Below are positions 8,574-17,558 of a stretch of DNA of 64,000 nucleotides, one piece after another. The translations under genes were made by a program, and so were the position numbers. A model generated the notes under the pieces. The model worked only from the letters and a program-made list of their open reading frames with translations. It was not told the DNA's origin and ran no database searches. The first letter of the stretch is position 1, and each line of letters opens with the position of its first letter. This DNA is from Halostella salina (GTDB lineage Archaea; Halobacteriota; Halobacteria; Halobacteriales; Natronoarchaeaceae), in NCBI RefSeq assembly GCF_003675855.1, contig NZ_RCIH01000011.1:31579-95578 (forward strand), given 5' to 3'.

Positions 8574-9811
8574 TCGAGGTCGATGGGGTCGCCGTCTCGC
8601 TCGGCGGGGCGGAGGTCCTCTCCGGCGTCGACGCGACCGTCGACCGCGGCTCCTTCGTCGGGCTCGTCGGGCCGAACGGCGCGGGCAAGACCACGCTCCT
8701 CCGGACGATGAGCGGCGCGCTCGCCCCCGACGCGGGCGAGGTCCGGATCGGCGGCGACGCTGTCGGCGACCTCCCGTCGAAGGCCGCCAGCCGCCGGGTC
8801 GCGGTCGTTCCGCAGGAAACCCACCTCGCCTTCGACTTCGACGTGGAGACCGTCGTGGGGATGGGCCGCCATCCCCACCGATCGCGGTTCGGCGGCCCCT
8901 CGGAACGCGACCGCGAGGCCGTCGCCGACGCGATGGAGCGGGCCGGCGTCGCCCGCTTCGCGGACCGGTCGGTCGGCGCGGTCAGCGGCGGCGAGCGCCA
9001 GCGCGTCCTGCTGGCCCGCGCGCTCGCTCAGGACGCGCCGGCGCTCCTGCTCGACGAACCGACCGCCAGCCTCGACGTGAACCACCAGGTGGAGACCCTG
9101 GAACTGGTCGCGGACCTGGTCGCGGACGGGAAGACCGCCGTCGCCGCCATCCACGACCTCGACCTCGCGGCGCGCTACTGCGACGAACTCGTCATGCTGT
9201 CGGACGGCGGCGTCCTCGCGGCCGGCCCGCCGGCCGAGGTCGTCTCCGAGGCGAACCTCGCCGACGCGTTCGACGCGAACGCCGTCGTCTCGCGGGACGG
9301 CGCGACGGGGAGCCTCTCCGTTACTGCGCTCCCTGACCGCCCCAGCACCGACGCGACGGTCCACGTCGTCGGCGGCGGCGAGGCCGGCGCGCGCGCCGTG
9401 GACGCGCTCGGTGCGGCGGGGTTCGACCGGACCGTCGGGCCGCTCCCCGAGGGCGACGCCGCCGCCGAGACCGCCCGGTCGCAGGGCGTCGACGTGGTGA
9501 CGACGCCGCCACACGCCCCCGTCGACGACGGAACGGTCGAGACGGTCCGCGACCGCGTCGCGGCGGCGGACGTGACGGTGCTCGCGGACCTGGTGGTGAC
9601 GTCCGGGAACCGTGCGGTCCTCGACGCCGTCGCCGACGCCGACCGCCTCGTGGTCGTGGAGACCCGGCCGTTCGAGGAACGGAATCGCGCGGCCGGCAGC
9701 GCGCGCGACCGCTATGAGCGCCTGCGGCGACGCGCGACGGTCGTCGCCGACGACGTGGCCGCCGCTGCCCGGGAGCTACGCGGGACGGTGCCCGCCGAAC
9801 TGGCGGACTAA
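8570..9811 (+). CDS. btuD: Cobalamin ABC transporter ATP-binding protein with C-terminal extension
   Basis: This 413-residue protein starts with GTG at 8570, inside the btuC stop. Residues 1-255 are a complete ABC ATPase: Walker [10 protein letters not shown] (34-42), Q-loop PQET (81-84), signature VSGGERQR (138-145), Walker B LLLDEPT (159-165) and switch His (IHDLD, His195). The rest, about 150 residues from 262 on, is not part of the ATPase. It begins with [18 protein letters not shown], like a Rossmann nucleotide loop, and has an alternating strand/helix pattern. Haloarchaeal BtuD proteins are commonly this long. The extension may sense a nucleotide or corrinoid, but that is inference. Confidence 0.92.
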   Translation: MIEVDGVAVSLGGAEVLSGVDATVDRGSFVGLVGPNGAGKTTLLRTMSGALAPDAGEVRIGGDAVGDLPSKAASRRVAVVPQETHLAFDFDVETVVGMGRHPHRSRFGGPSERDREAVADAMERAGVARFADRSVGAVSGGERQRVLLARALAQDAPALLLDEPTASLDVNHQVETLELVADLVADGKTAVAAIHDLDLAARYCDELVMLSDGGVLAAGPPAEVVSEANLADAFDANAVVSRDGATGSLSVTALPDRPSTDATVHVVGGGEAGARAVDALGAAGFDRTVGPLPEGDAAAETARSQGVDVVTTPPHAPVDDGTVETVRDRVAAADVTVLADLVVTSGNRAVLDAVADADRLVVVETRPFEERNRAAGSARDRYERLRRRATVVADDVAAAARELRGTVPAELAD

Positions 9812-9821
9812 AAGGGGTCGG

Positions 9822-10847
9822 TCAGTCGCTCCGGGCAGCCGCGCGGACGGCCCGCTCCGCGAGCGCGCTCCCGGCCGCCGCCGTCCGCAGGAGCGTCTCG
9901 GAGACGAGTGCGACCGCGGCCGGGTTGTCGCTCCTGTCGGCGTCGGCCAGCGGGTCGACGGCTCCCTCGAACCGGTCGTGTTCGGCGAGCACCTCGTACG
10001 CCCGCTGCCGGTCCGCCGACGGGTCCTCGTCGACTGCGATGCCGACGGCGTCCTCGACGAGCCGTTCGGCCGTCCGCGCCCGGTCGTCGAGCGTCGCCGC
10101 GGTGTCGTCGTCGATCGGGTCGTCCAGATCGAACGCGACCCTGGCGATCCGCTCGGCGTTGTCCGCCACGCGCCGCAGGTGGTTCGCGGCGGCGTAGTGG
10201 TCGAACGCGACCGGCCGGGGGCCCTCGCTGGCGTCCGGGCGGTCGAACCCGTCCAGCGCGCGCTCGAACTGCCGGGCGACGAGCAGGAACTGCCGGTCCA
10301 CGCCGGGGCCGTCCAGGACGGCGGTGGCGAGGTCGGCGTCCGCGTCGGTCACCGCCCGGACCGCGTCCCGGTGCATCGACAGGGCGACGTGCTGGAGGTT
10401 CAGCACGGTCTGGGAGAGCGACACCTTCGACGGGTTGAGGACGTTCCGGAACCCGACCTCGTCGGTCGATCTGTCGTCGACCTCCAGCCCGGTCAGGTCC
10501 GTGCCGGCGTCCGTCAGCGCCCGGCACTGGTCGGCGTCGAGTTCGTCGGTCTCGTCCGCGACGACCCGGAAGCGGTCCTCGCCCGCGGCGTACAGTTGCC
10601 GGACCGTCCGGGTCAGGTTCGTCGGGGACAGGTCGTCCCCGGGGACGACGCGCTCGCCGCCGTCCTCCTCCCGCGGCCCGACGCGGACGACGAGCGACCC
10701 GTCGTCGCTCGGGTAGAGGTTCACCTCCCGCCCCGTCTCCAGCCCGTGAGCCGTCGCCCACTCCTTCGGGAGCGACACGGTGAACGTCGAACTGCCGGCG
10801 AGCTGGACCTTTCGCGTGACCGGCGACTCGTCGGTGGAACTGGTCAC
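9822..10847 (-). CDS. Phosphate uptake regulator: AbrB-like DNA-binding domain fused to PhoU
   Basis: This 341-residue protein combines two parts. Residues about 10-60 form a SpoVT/AbrB swapped-hairpin domain (VTRKVQLAGSSTFTVSLPKEW, with the typical G-x-S-x-x-x-SLPKEWA), a DNA-binding fold in archaeal regulators. From about 95 onward the protein is helical and PhoU-like (long Asp/Glu/Arg helices containing RRVADNAERIARVAFD), in two repeats. It is the last gene of the pst group, 54 bases after pstB on the same strand. PhoU-type proteins report transporter state; here the added AbrB domain suggests direct transcriptional control of phosphate genes. That regulatory role is inferred. Confidence 0.85.
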   Translation of the reverse strand: MTSSTDESPVTRKVQLAGSSTFTVSLPKEWATAHGLETGREVNLYPSDDGSLVVRVGPREEDGGERVVPGDDLSPTNLTRTVRQLYAAGEDRFRVVADETDELDADQCRALTDAGTDLTGLEVDDRSTDEVGFRNVLNPSKVSLSQTVLNLQHVALSMHRDAVRAVTDADADLATAVLDGPGVDRQFLLVARQFERALDGFDRPDASEGPRPVAFDHYAAANHLRRVADNAERIARVAFDLDDPIDDDTAATLDDRARTAERLVEDAVGIAVDEDPSADRQRAYEVLAEHDRFEGAVDPLADADRSDNPAAVALVSETLLRTAAAGSALAERAVRAAARSD

Positions 10848-10901
10848 GGCGCGACCACCCCGTGCCGGCGAGGTGCCGGCGCGCTGTGTGGCGTCATCGG
10901 C

Positions 10902-11801
10902 TCACCCGAACTTGCCGGTGATGTAGTCCTCGACGCGCTGGCTCCGCGGGTCCTCGAATATCTGGTCGGTGTCGCCGTACTCGACCAGCTGGCCGCCGGT
11001 GAGGAACACGGCGGTCTGGTCGGAGATGCGCGACGCCTGCTGCATGTTGTGGGTGACGACGACGACGGTGTACTCCTCGGCCAGGTCCTCGATGAGGTCC
11101 TCGATCTTCGCGGTCGCGATGGGGTCAAGCGCCGACGCCGGCTCGTCCATCAGGATGACCTCGGGGTCGGTCGCGAGACAGCGGGCGATGCAGAGCCGCT
11201 GCTGCTGCCCGCCGGAGAGGCCGACTGCGTTGTCGTCGAGCCGGTCCTTGACCTCGTCCCACAGCGCGGCGCGGCGGAGTGAGTCCTCGACGATCTGCTC
11301 TTCCAGTTCCCTGTCGTCCTCGCCCAGCAGGCGCGCGACGAGACCGCGGTCGATCTCGCCGTGCTTGCGCGGGCCGTAGGAGACGTTGTCGCGGATCGAC
11401 TTCGGGAACGGGTTCGGCGCCTGAAACACCATGCCGACGCGCTTGCGCAGCTCGACGAGGTTGATGCCCGACTGGTAGATCTCCTCGCCGTCGAGCTCGA
11501 CCGAGCCGTCGACGCTCGCCGTCTTGATCCGGTCGTTCATCCGGTTGAGACACCGCAGGAACGTCGACTTCCCGCAGCCGGACGGCCCGATGAGCGCGGT
11601 GACGCTCTCCTCGGGGATGTCCATCGAAACGCTCTGGAGCGCGTGATCGTCGCCGTAATACACGTCGAGGTCGGAGACCGAGAGCTGTGGCTCGCCCTCG
11701 AACTCGTACTCGCGCCACTCCTCGCGGACCGCCTCCTCGGTCTCGCCGGTCGTCGTGCTGTCCTCCTGCGTCCGCTTCGTGGGTGATACGTTCTGACTCA
11801 T
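10902..11801 (-). CDS. pstB: Phosphate ABC transporter ATP-binding protein
   Basis: This 299-residue ATPase shows Walker [10 protein letters not shown] (72-80), the PstB-specific [11 protein letters not shown] just after it, Q-loop region [19 protein letters not shown], signature LSGGQQQR (195-202) and Walker [14 protein letters not shown] (215-227). The LNRMND and QxPNPFP segments separate PstB from other ABC ATPases. The first 38 residues are an acidic haloarchaeal extension with no motif. Its ATG at 11799-11801 overlaps the pstA stop by four bases, so it is co-translated with the permease genes. Confidence 0.95.
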   Translation of the reverse strand: MSQNVSPTKRTQEDSTTTGETEEAVREEWREYEFEGEPQLSVSDLDVYYGDDHALQSVSMDIPEESVTALIGPSGCGKSTFLRCLNRMNDRIKTASVDGSVELDGEEIYQSGINLVELRKRVGMVFQAPNPFPKSIRDNVSYGPRKHGEIDRGLVARLLGEDDRELEEQIVEDSLRRAALWDEVKDRLDDNAVGLSGGQQQRLCIARCLATDPEVILMDEPASALDPIATAKIEDLIEDLAEEYTVVVVTHNMQQASRISDQTAVFLTGGQLVEYGDTDQIFEDPRSQRVEDYITGKFG

Positions 11802-13429
11802 TGCTGTAGTTGCCTCCGGAAGTAGATCCGCGTGCCGATGCCGACCGCGTAGAACGACAGGACGACGAGCAGCAGGACGAAGGCCGTCGCCCAGCCGAAC
11901 GCCTGCGCGTTCTCGCCGGTCACGCCCGCCGTGATGGCGGCGTAGAGCTGGTAGGGGAGGTTCGGCGCAGCCTGAAGCAGTTCGGGATTGGTGACGAACG
12001 GCGGCGACGCCGAGAACTGGAACGACCCGAGCACGTCCGGGGCCGGGTCGCGCAGGCCGCCGGCCATCACCAGCAGGATCGGTGCCGTCTCGCCGGCGAT
12101 CCGGCCGACGCCGAGGATGACGCCGGTCATCACGCCCGGCATCGCCGCGGGCAGGACGACGCTCTTTATCGTCTCCCACTGGCTGACGCCGAGCGCGGCG
12201 CTGGCGTCGCGGTACTCGTCGGGGACCGCCAGGATCGCCTCTCGACTGGTGATGAGCACCAGCGGGATGAGCATGAACCCGAGCGTGATCATCCCCGCCA
12301 GCAGCGAGAACTGGTTGCCGAGTCGCGGGACGAGGAAGGCGTAGCCGAACAGGCCGAACACGACGCTCGGCGTCGACCACAGCCCGTTGGTCGCCACCTC
12401 GACGACCTGGACGAACCGGCCCTGCTCGGCGTACTCCGTGAGGAAGACGGCCGCGGCGACGGCCAGCGGTACGCCGAGGACCACCGCGCCCGCGACCACG
12501 TAGAACGTCCCCATCACGGCCGGGAACACGCCGTTTATCACGTCCGGTCGGAACGAGTAGCCGTTCTCGACGAACGGCCAGTCCACGTCGATGAAGGGGA
12601 TGAACACCTCGTCGGCGAAGGGGTACAGGTCGCTCAGGATCGGGATCGTCGCCGGGCCGATGCCCACCTCGAACCCGCGGGTCGCGGGCTCGAACCCCTG
12701 CCGGACGATGAAGGCGATGAGGATGCCGAGGATCGCGAGCATCAGCGCGGCACAGAGCCCGATGAGCACGAACGCCCCGGTCTGCCGGCCGCGGCTCCCG
12801 AACCCGTCGTACGCCCGGGCCGACGCCCAGGCACCGACGAGGCCGGTTATCCCGACCAGTCCCGGCGCGACGAGGTAGCCGGGGAACGTCACGTCGAACC
12901 CGACCGGCGACCACGTCCAGGCCGCGTCTATCGTCCCGCTGGCGATGACCCAGGCGACGCCGACGCCGAGGATGCCGACCGGTATCGCCGTCCCGAGGTC
13001 CTCGGGCGCGACGACGACCGCGCCCCCGACCACGAGGGCGGCGAACAGCGCTGCGCCGCCCCACTGCCACGTCGCGCCGAACCCGAGCGTCTGCGAGACG
13101 ACCAGTCCGGCGGCGACGAAGGCGATCAGGCCGAAGCCGACGCCGGTCAGCGTCCCGGCGCGCTCGTCGGGTGTCGTCTCGAACGCGCCGGTCCAGGAGC
13201 CGACGCCGACCGCGACGACGCCCAGCCCGACCGCCGCCGACAGCACGGCGAGCCAGTCGAAGAAGGCGACTCCGGCGAACGACTGCGCTTCGGTCGTCTC
13301 GCGCAGCCAGGTGGTCGCGGTGAGCGCCACGCAGACGACGCCGAGACCGGCGACCACCCCCGAAATCCGTTCCAGCGTGGTGGTCCCGGAGGAGGCAAGC
13401 GGCGTCGCGTGTGCCTGCCGGTCGCTCAT
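11798..13429 (-). CDS. pstA: Phosphate ABC transporter permease PstA, with long N-terminal membrane extension
   Basis: This 543-residue permease is much longer than typical PstA (about 280-300). The C-terminal half carries the PstA permease: [20 protein letters not shown] near the start of the core and the EAA-type coupling loop around [28 protein letters not shown]. The first 230 or so residues add six to seven extra hydrophobic segments before the core, and an extracytoplasmic stretch near 260-300 ([22 protein letters not shown]) separates the parts. The gene overlaps pstB downstream and pstC upstream by four bases each. The function of the extension is unknown. Confidence 0.92.
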   Translation of the reverse strand: MSDRQAHATPLASSGTTTLERISGVVAGLGVVCVALTATTWLRETTEAQSFAGVAFFDWLAVLSAAVGLGVVAVGVGSWTGAFETTPDERAGTLTGVGFGLIAFVAAGLVVSQTLGFGATWQWGGAALFAALVVGGAVVVAPEDLGTAIPVGILGVGVAWVIASGTIDAAWTWSPVGFDVTFPGYLVAPGLVGITGLVGAWASARAYDGFGSRGRQTGAFVLIGLCAALMLAILGILIAFIVRQGFEPATRGFEVGIGPATIPILSDLYPFADEVFIPFIDVDWPFVENGYSFRPDVINGVFPAVMGTFYVVAGAVVLGVPLAVAAAVFLTEYAEQGRFVQVVEVATNGLWSTPSVVFGLFGYAFLVPRLGNQFSLLAGMITLGFMLIPLVLITSREAILAVPDEYRDASAALGVSQWETIKSVVLPAAMPGVMTGVILGVGRIAGETAPILLVMAGGLRDPAPDVLGSFQFSASPPFVTNPELLQAAPNLPYQLYAAITAGVTGENAQAFGWATAFVLLLVVLSFYAVGIGTRIYFRRQLQQ

Positions 13430-14523
13430 CGTTCACCCCGGAGCTTCCGCTCCATGCGCTCCTCGATCCGCTGGGAGGCGATGCTGATGACGAGCACGGT
13501 GATGAACAGCACCACCCCGGCAGCGAACAGCGCCTGCAGGTGCGTGCCGTCGGCGTTGCCGTACTGGCTGGCGATGAGGCTCGTCAGCGTCTCCGTGTTG
13601 CCAAAGACGTTGTACAGCGGTTCGGGCAGTTCCTGATTGTGGCCGATGATCACCGTCGCGGCCATCGTCTCGCCGATGGCCCGGCCGACCCCGAGCAGCA
13701 CCGCGGCCGACACGCCGGAGAAGCCGGCGGGGATGGTGATGCTTTTCATCGTCTGCCAGTCGGTGACGCCCATCGCCAGCGACCCGTCCTTCATCGGGTC
13801 GGGGACGGTCGACAGCGCGTCCTCGGCGACGGAGACGACCGTCGGCAGCGCCATCAGCCCGATCATCAGCCCGACCAGGAACAGGCTCCCGAACGACGGC
13901 AGCCCGAGGTTCTGCATCATGTAGCTGTTCAGCGTCACGAAGCCGAGGTAGCCGTAGACGATGGAGGGGATACCCGCCAGGATCTCGATCGCGGGCTTGA
14001 CGACCTCCCGGACGGCGTCCGGCGCGATCTCACTGATGAACAGCGCGCCGGCGATGCCGAGCGGGGCGGCCACGCACATCGCGATCAGCGTCGTGGTCAG
14101 CGTTCCCCAGATCATCGGCGTCAGCGAGTAGACGTGTGCGCTCGTGTCCCAGTACGACTCGACGGGCGGGATCAGCGTCACGCCGAACAGCGTCAGCGGG
14201 TCGTCGAAGGCGACGATCCGGATCCCCATCGCCCGGAAGACCGGGAACGCCTCGGCGAAGAGGTAGAACGTGATAAGCGAGAGTATCAGTACCGTCGAGA
14301 CGGTCGCCAGAAGCGTCAGGCCCCGCGCCGTTGCAGCCTGATGTTCGTACCACCCATACGCGGTCACGGCCAGAAACCCGATCGCCGGCACGGCCGTTAG
14401 CTCGGCACCCGTGACGAAGCCGACGAAGGTCGCGACGAGGCACCCTACTCCCGCCGCGAGCGTCAGCCCGGCCCCGGCGTTCACGCCCTCGTTCGTGTCG
14501 GATACTAATGTCGTATTTGACAT
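13426..14523 (-). CDS. pstC: Phosphate ABC transporter permease PstC
   Basis: This 365-residue membrane protein carries the PstC core: [24 protein letters not shown], the conserved [14 protein letters not shown] segment, and the EAA coupling loop [22 protein letters not shown] followed by [10 protein letters not shown]. Two to three additional helices precede the core, again longer than in bacteria. The start ATG at 14521-14523 follows the pstS stop by 56 bases; the stop overlaps the pstA start by four. PstC and PstA form the heterodimeric channel for phosphate delivered by PstS. Confidence 0.93.
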   Translation of the reverse strand: MSNTTLVSDTNEGVNAGAGLTLAAGVGCLVATFVGFVTGAELTAVPAIGFLAVTAYGWYEHQAATARGLTLLATVSTVLILSLITFYLFAEAFPVFRAMGIRIVAFDDPLTLFGVTLIPPVESYWDTSAHVYSLTPMIWGTLTTTLIAMCVAAPLGIAGALFISEIAPDAVREVVKPAIEILAGIPSIVYGYLGFVTLNSYMMQNLGLPSFGSLFLVGLMIGLMALPTVVSVAEDALSTVPDPMKDGSLAMGVTDWQTMKSITIPAGFSGVSAAVLLGVGRAIGETMAATVIIGHNQELPEPLYNVFGNTETLTSLIASQYGNADGTHLQALFAAGVVLFITVLVISIASQRIEERMERKLRGER

Positions 14524-14579
14524 CTGTCAGTGGTTCAGTCCGTTCGAAAAACGGTGCGTCGGCGGGCGATTCGCCCGGG

Positions 14580-15731
14580 TCAGTTCGACGGGTCAGGGAG
14601 CTTGTCGATCTGCTCCTGCCGGAACTCCTCCTCCAGTGGGAGGTAGTCCGCCGTCTCGACGAACATCGCCTGCCCGTACTTGCTGAGGAGCATGTTGATG
14701 AACGCGGCCTCCTTGTCGGAGGTTCCATCCCACGTGTAGCAGTGCAGCGCGCGCGAGAGCGGGTAGTCGAGCGTTCCGAGGTTCTCGCCGTAGGTGTACG
14801 TCGTGCCCTCGATCGTCAGGGAGACCGGCGGCACCGCGCCGTCGGGCTGGAGGAAGGCGAGCGCGATGTACGCGATCGCGTTGTTGGAGTTTGCGACCAG
14901 CGTCTGGACCTGCTGGTTCTGCCCGCGGCGGACGTCGGTGCCCGACATGCTCGCGTCGGGGTCACCGAGGACGTTCGCGCGGAACGAGGTGTCCGTTCCG
15001 GAGCCCTCGGCGCGGCCGACCGCCTGGATCTCGCGGTTCGGACCGCCCAGTTCGGACCAGTTGGTGATCCGACCCTGGTAGATGTCCTGCACTTCCGTCA
15101 GCGTCAGTTCGGTGACGCCGGCGTCGTAGATCTCGCGGGAGACGACGATCGGCTGGGCGTCGACGCCGACGACGTGGTCCGTGAACGGCTCCAGTTCGGA
15201 CTCGCTGCGGTCCGGGAACTCGGCTGAGACGGGCGCGGACGCGTCGCCGATGTCGACCTGGCCGTTCTCCAGCTTGTTCAGGCCGACGCCGGTGTGGTTG
15301 AGGCCGACGCTGACGAAGAACGGCGGCGTCCCTTCCTCGCCGCTGGGCTCGAAGCCATACAGGCCCGCCCAGTAGTCGGCCATGTTCTTGTCGGTCTGGA
15401 TCTCCTCCCATCCGGGGACCGTGTTCTCCTCGGTACTGCCCCAGTACTCGCCGTCGTCAGCCGGGGCGTTCCCGTTCCATAGCGAGCCGCCGCGGCTCGT
15501 GATCGGGTACACCGTCGAGGAGCCGTCGGCCGTCAGCGGCTGGACGTTCGATGACCCGCCGCCACCGCTGTTCCCGTTCCCGCCACCGCCGCCACCGTCG
15601 CCGTCGGTGCTGTTCCCGTCGTCGCTGCTGCTCGTACAGCCGGCGAGTCCGACCGCCGCCGCCGAACCGGACGCCAGCAGGAGTTTCCGCCGTGATACCG
15701 AGTCGACCGGACGCGCTGAGTCGGGCGTCAT
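14580..15731 (-). CDS. pstS: Phosphate-binding lipoprotein PstS, Tat-exported
   Basis: This 383-residue protein starts MTPDSARPVDSVSRRKLLLASG. SRRKLLL is a twin-arginine export motif and LAGC (about residues 28-31) a lipobox, so it is Tat-exported and lipid-anchored, as is common in haloarchaea. A Ser/Asn/Gly linker follows, then the PBP fold beginning with PLTADGSSTVYPITSRG, in which DGSSTV is the classic PstS phosphate-binding loop. Later signatures are SEFPDRSESELEPF and GRAEGSGTDTSFRANVLG (SGTxxxF, the second phosphate loop). The upstream frame to 15887 is AT-rich regulatory DNA, so I take the ATG at 15729-15731. It is the first gene of the pst operon, directly after a TATA element. Confidence 0.95.
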   Translation of the reverse strand: MTPDSARPVDSVSRRKLLLASGSAAAVGLAGCTSSSDDGNSTDGDGGGGGGNGNSGGGGSSNVQPLTADGSSTVYPITSRGGSLWNGNAPADDGEYWGSTEENTVPGWEEIQTDKNMADYWAGLYGFEPSGEEGTPPFFVSVGLNHTGVGLNKLENGQVDIGDASAPVSAEFPDRSESELEPFTDHVVGVDAQPIVVSREIYDAGVTELTLTEVQDIYQGRITNWSELGGPNREIQAVGRAEGSGTDTSFRANVLGDPDASMSGTDVRRGQNQQVQTLVANSNNAIAYIALAFLQPDGAVPPVSLTIEGTTYTYGENLGTLDYPLSRALHCYTWDGTSDKEAAFINMLLSKYGQAMFVETADYLPLEEEFRQEQIDKLPDPSN

Positions 15732-15765
15732 CAACTGGGACGGGGTTGCAGTAGATAAAGTAGTC

Positions 15766-15773
15766 TTATATGA
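15766..15773 (-). promoter_or_regulatory. TATA box of the pst operon
   Basis: On the minus strand TCATATAA lies 35-42 bases upstream of the pstS ATG, which would give a leader of roughly ten bases. It is the best-placed TATA element for the operon and is followed further upstream by a symmetrical element at 15809-15821. Confidence 0.55.
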
Positions 15774-15808
15774 GGTGTACGACCCGCTACCCGCCGGTAT
15801 AGAGCGAT

Positions 15809-15840
15809 CGTACGCGGTACGTACGATATATACCGATACG
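15809..15840. promoter_or_regulatory. Candidate phosphate-responsive operator upstream of pstS
   Basis: Bases 15809-15821 form a perfect inverted repeat, CGTAC-GCG-GTACG, immediately followed by GTACGATATATACCGATACG, which repeats the GTAC/ATACG theme around a second TATA-like core. It sits about 80-110 bases upstream of the pstS start, where activators of haloarchaeal phosphate promoters would bind. No protein is known to bind it; the AbrB-PhoU regulator at the operon end is a natural candidate. Confidence 0.4.
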
Positions 15841-16018
15841 TATTCCTCATGATAATTCGCGGCCCGCCATCCGTTCGCGCGCGACACGGACCGGAGCCCG
15901 GCAGAACCCTGCGTTCGGTTCGTCGAACCGGAGGTCGGGTTGAAATTACAGCCGACCCACGCGTTCTAACCGGAATCGGTTACGGCTCGACGCCACGGGT
16001 CTGCCGCGACCACCGGAA

Positions 16019-16027
16019 TTTATTATG
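16019..16027 (+). promoter_or_regulatory. TATA box of the formate dehydrogenase operon
   Basis: TTTATTATG lies 35-43 bases before the ATG at 16062, predicting a short leader of around ten bases. The small dyad GTTGTCCAAC falls between it and the start codon, near the expected transcription start, where a repressor could act. Confidence 0.5.
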
Positions 16028-16061
16028 TGGAATGGGTTGTCCAACACGGACACGGTAGTAG

Positions 16062-17558
16062 ATGACACACACCATAACGGGAGAGACCCCGGTCGTTCGG
16101 ATCGCCGACAGCGGTCCGACGGAGGCGCTACGTGAGACCGTACCGAACACGGACACAACGGTCGCGGCGGTCGGGTCGACCGGCGTCCCGGCGGTCGAGC
16201 CGCTCGTGCTGGCGACACGGGACGGAGCGACGGCCGTCCACACGAACTGCACGCCCGAGCGTGTCGAGGCGGTCGTCACCCGACTCACCGACGACTCGGC
16301 CGACGTCGCCGACGACGCCGACGCGGTCGTCGAACACGACGCCGACCGGGCGACGCTCCCGTCGCTCGGCCTGCCGGGGCTGGACGGTGACCAGCGGCGG
16401 ACGCTCGGCGCGTGCGGGTGGCGACGGCCGACGCACCCCGCGGACCACGAGGCCGCCGGCGGGTTCGCCGAGACCGACCCGGAAGCCGCTCGCGACGCCG
16501 CCTCGGACCTCCACGGCAGGGGCTGGGGGGACTGGTGTCAGGACACGCCGGTCGCGGCGGCGTGGGAGACCGCCCGCGAGGCGGACGGCGACCCGAGCGT
16601 GGTCGTCAACGGCCACGGCAACCCGGTCGACGCGCTCCTGCTCGCCAGCGCGCCGTTCGAGGTGCTCGACGGCGCGCGGGCAACGGCCGACGCCGTCGGG
16701 AGCGATCAGGTCGTCGTATACGCATCGAGCGCGGACGAGCGCGCGGTCGAGACCGTCCGCGAGGCCGCCGCGAACTACCCGGAGCCGTCGCCCGCGGTCG
16801 ACGTGGTCGCCGGGCCGCCGGAGTACCGGGCGGCCGAGCCGACGATGGCGCTCGAAGCGATCGAGGGGAACCACCGGCTCGAAGCCCGGCTCCGGCCCCC
16901 CGGACCCGACGAGACGGGGCTGCACGGCCGGCCGACGCTGGTCCACACGCCGCGGACGCTGGCCCACCTCGCGGTCGCGCTCCGCGAGGGCGGCTCCGCG
17001 GGCACGCGTGCGGTCACGGTACGCGGCGACGTGGCCGCGCCCGCGACGGTCGAACTGCCCGAGACTGCGACGCTCGGCGACGCGGCCGACGCCGTCGACG
17101 TCGACGGCGAGGTCAAGGCCGCCTGCGTCGGCGGGCGGTTCGGCGGGATCACGCGATCGCTCGACGCGGCGCTCTCGCCCGACGCCCTCGCCGAGGCGGG
17201 CCTCGGCACGGAGGGGGTCGTCGAACTGCTCGCCGAGGACCGCTGCCTCGTCGAGTTCGTCGGGAAGCGCGCGCAGTTCGCGGCCGACGAGAACTGCGGG
17301 CGCTGTGTCCCCTGCCGCGAGGGGACGGCCCAGCTGGCGAACAAGCTCCGGGCCGTGTACGACCGGAGCTACGACCCGGAGGGGATCGCGGAGCTGGTCG
17401 GCGTGATGGAGTCGTCGAGTATCTGTACGTTCGGCGTCGACGCCGGCCGGCCGGCTCGCACCGCGATGCAGGCGTTCGAATCGGAGTTCGAGGCACACGC
17501 CCGCGGGCAGTGCCCGGCGGGGAGCTGTCTCGACGCGGCGGAGGAGGTGACACCATGA
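16062..17558 (+). CDS. NuoF/HoxF-like iron-sulfur subunit of formate dehydrogenase, with degenerate FMN/NADH site
   Basis: This 498-residue protein aligns by eye with the 51-kDa NuoF/FdsB family. The C-terminal [4Fe-4S] site is intact: ENCGRCVPCREGT (Cys412, 415, 418) and SSSICTFG (Cys455). The SLBB-like middle and the EGNHRLEARLRPPGPDETGL segment (268-287) match NuoF. The upstream nucleotide sites do not. Where NuoF has GRGGAGFPTG for FMN/NADH, this protein has GRGWGDWCQD (152-161); where NuoF has GAGAYICGEETAL, it has GPPEYRAAEPTMAL (251-264). It is first in the operon and overlaps the next gene by four bases. It probably passes electrons through the cluster but may not bind FMN or NAD. Confidence 0.8.
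   Translation: MTHTITGETPVVRIADSGPTEALRETVPNTDTTVAAVGSTGVPAVEPLVLATRDGATAVHTNCTPERVEAVVTRLTDDSADVADDADAVVEHDADRATLPSLGLPGLDGDQRRTLGACGWRRPTHPADHEAAGGFAETDPEAARDAASDLHGRGWGDWCQDTPVAAAWETAREADGDPSVVVNGHGNPVDALLLASAPFEVLDGARATADAVGSDQVVVYASSADERAVETVREAAANYPEPSPAVDVVAGPPEYRAAEPTMALEAIEGNHRLEARLRPPGPDETGLHGRPTLVHTPRTLAHLAVALREGGSAGTRAVTVRGDVAAPATVELPETATLGDAADAVDVDGEVKAACVGGRFGGITRSLDAALSPDALAEAGLGTEGVVELLAEDRCLVEFVGKRAQFAADENCGRCVPCREGTAQLANKLRAVYDRSYDPEGIAELVGVMESSSICTFGVDAGRPARTAMQAFESEFEAHARGQCPAGSCLDAAEEVTP

Larger units (their letters stand above)
15732..16061. other. Divergent control region between pst and formate dehydrogenase operons
   Basis: This 330-base region contains no convincing gene. 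The left 120 bases are AT-rich and carry the pst TATA box and palindromic elements. The middle (15850-16010) is GC-rich without clear structure. The right end carries the TATA element for the formate dehydrogenase operon at 16019-16027 and a small dyad, GTTG-TC-CAAC, at 16036-16045. Confidence 0.5.

Noticed and set aside
15732..15887. Longer N-terminus of pstS
   Set aside because: The extension lies in AT-rich promoter DNA and would place 52 residues ahead of the Tat signal.
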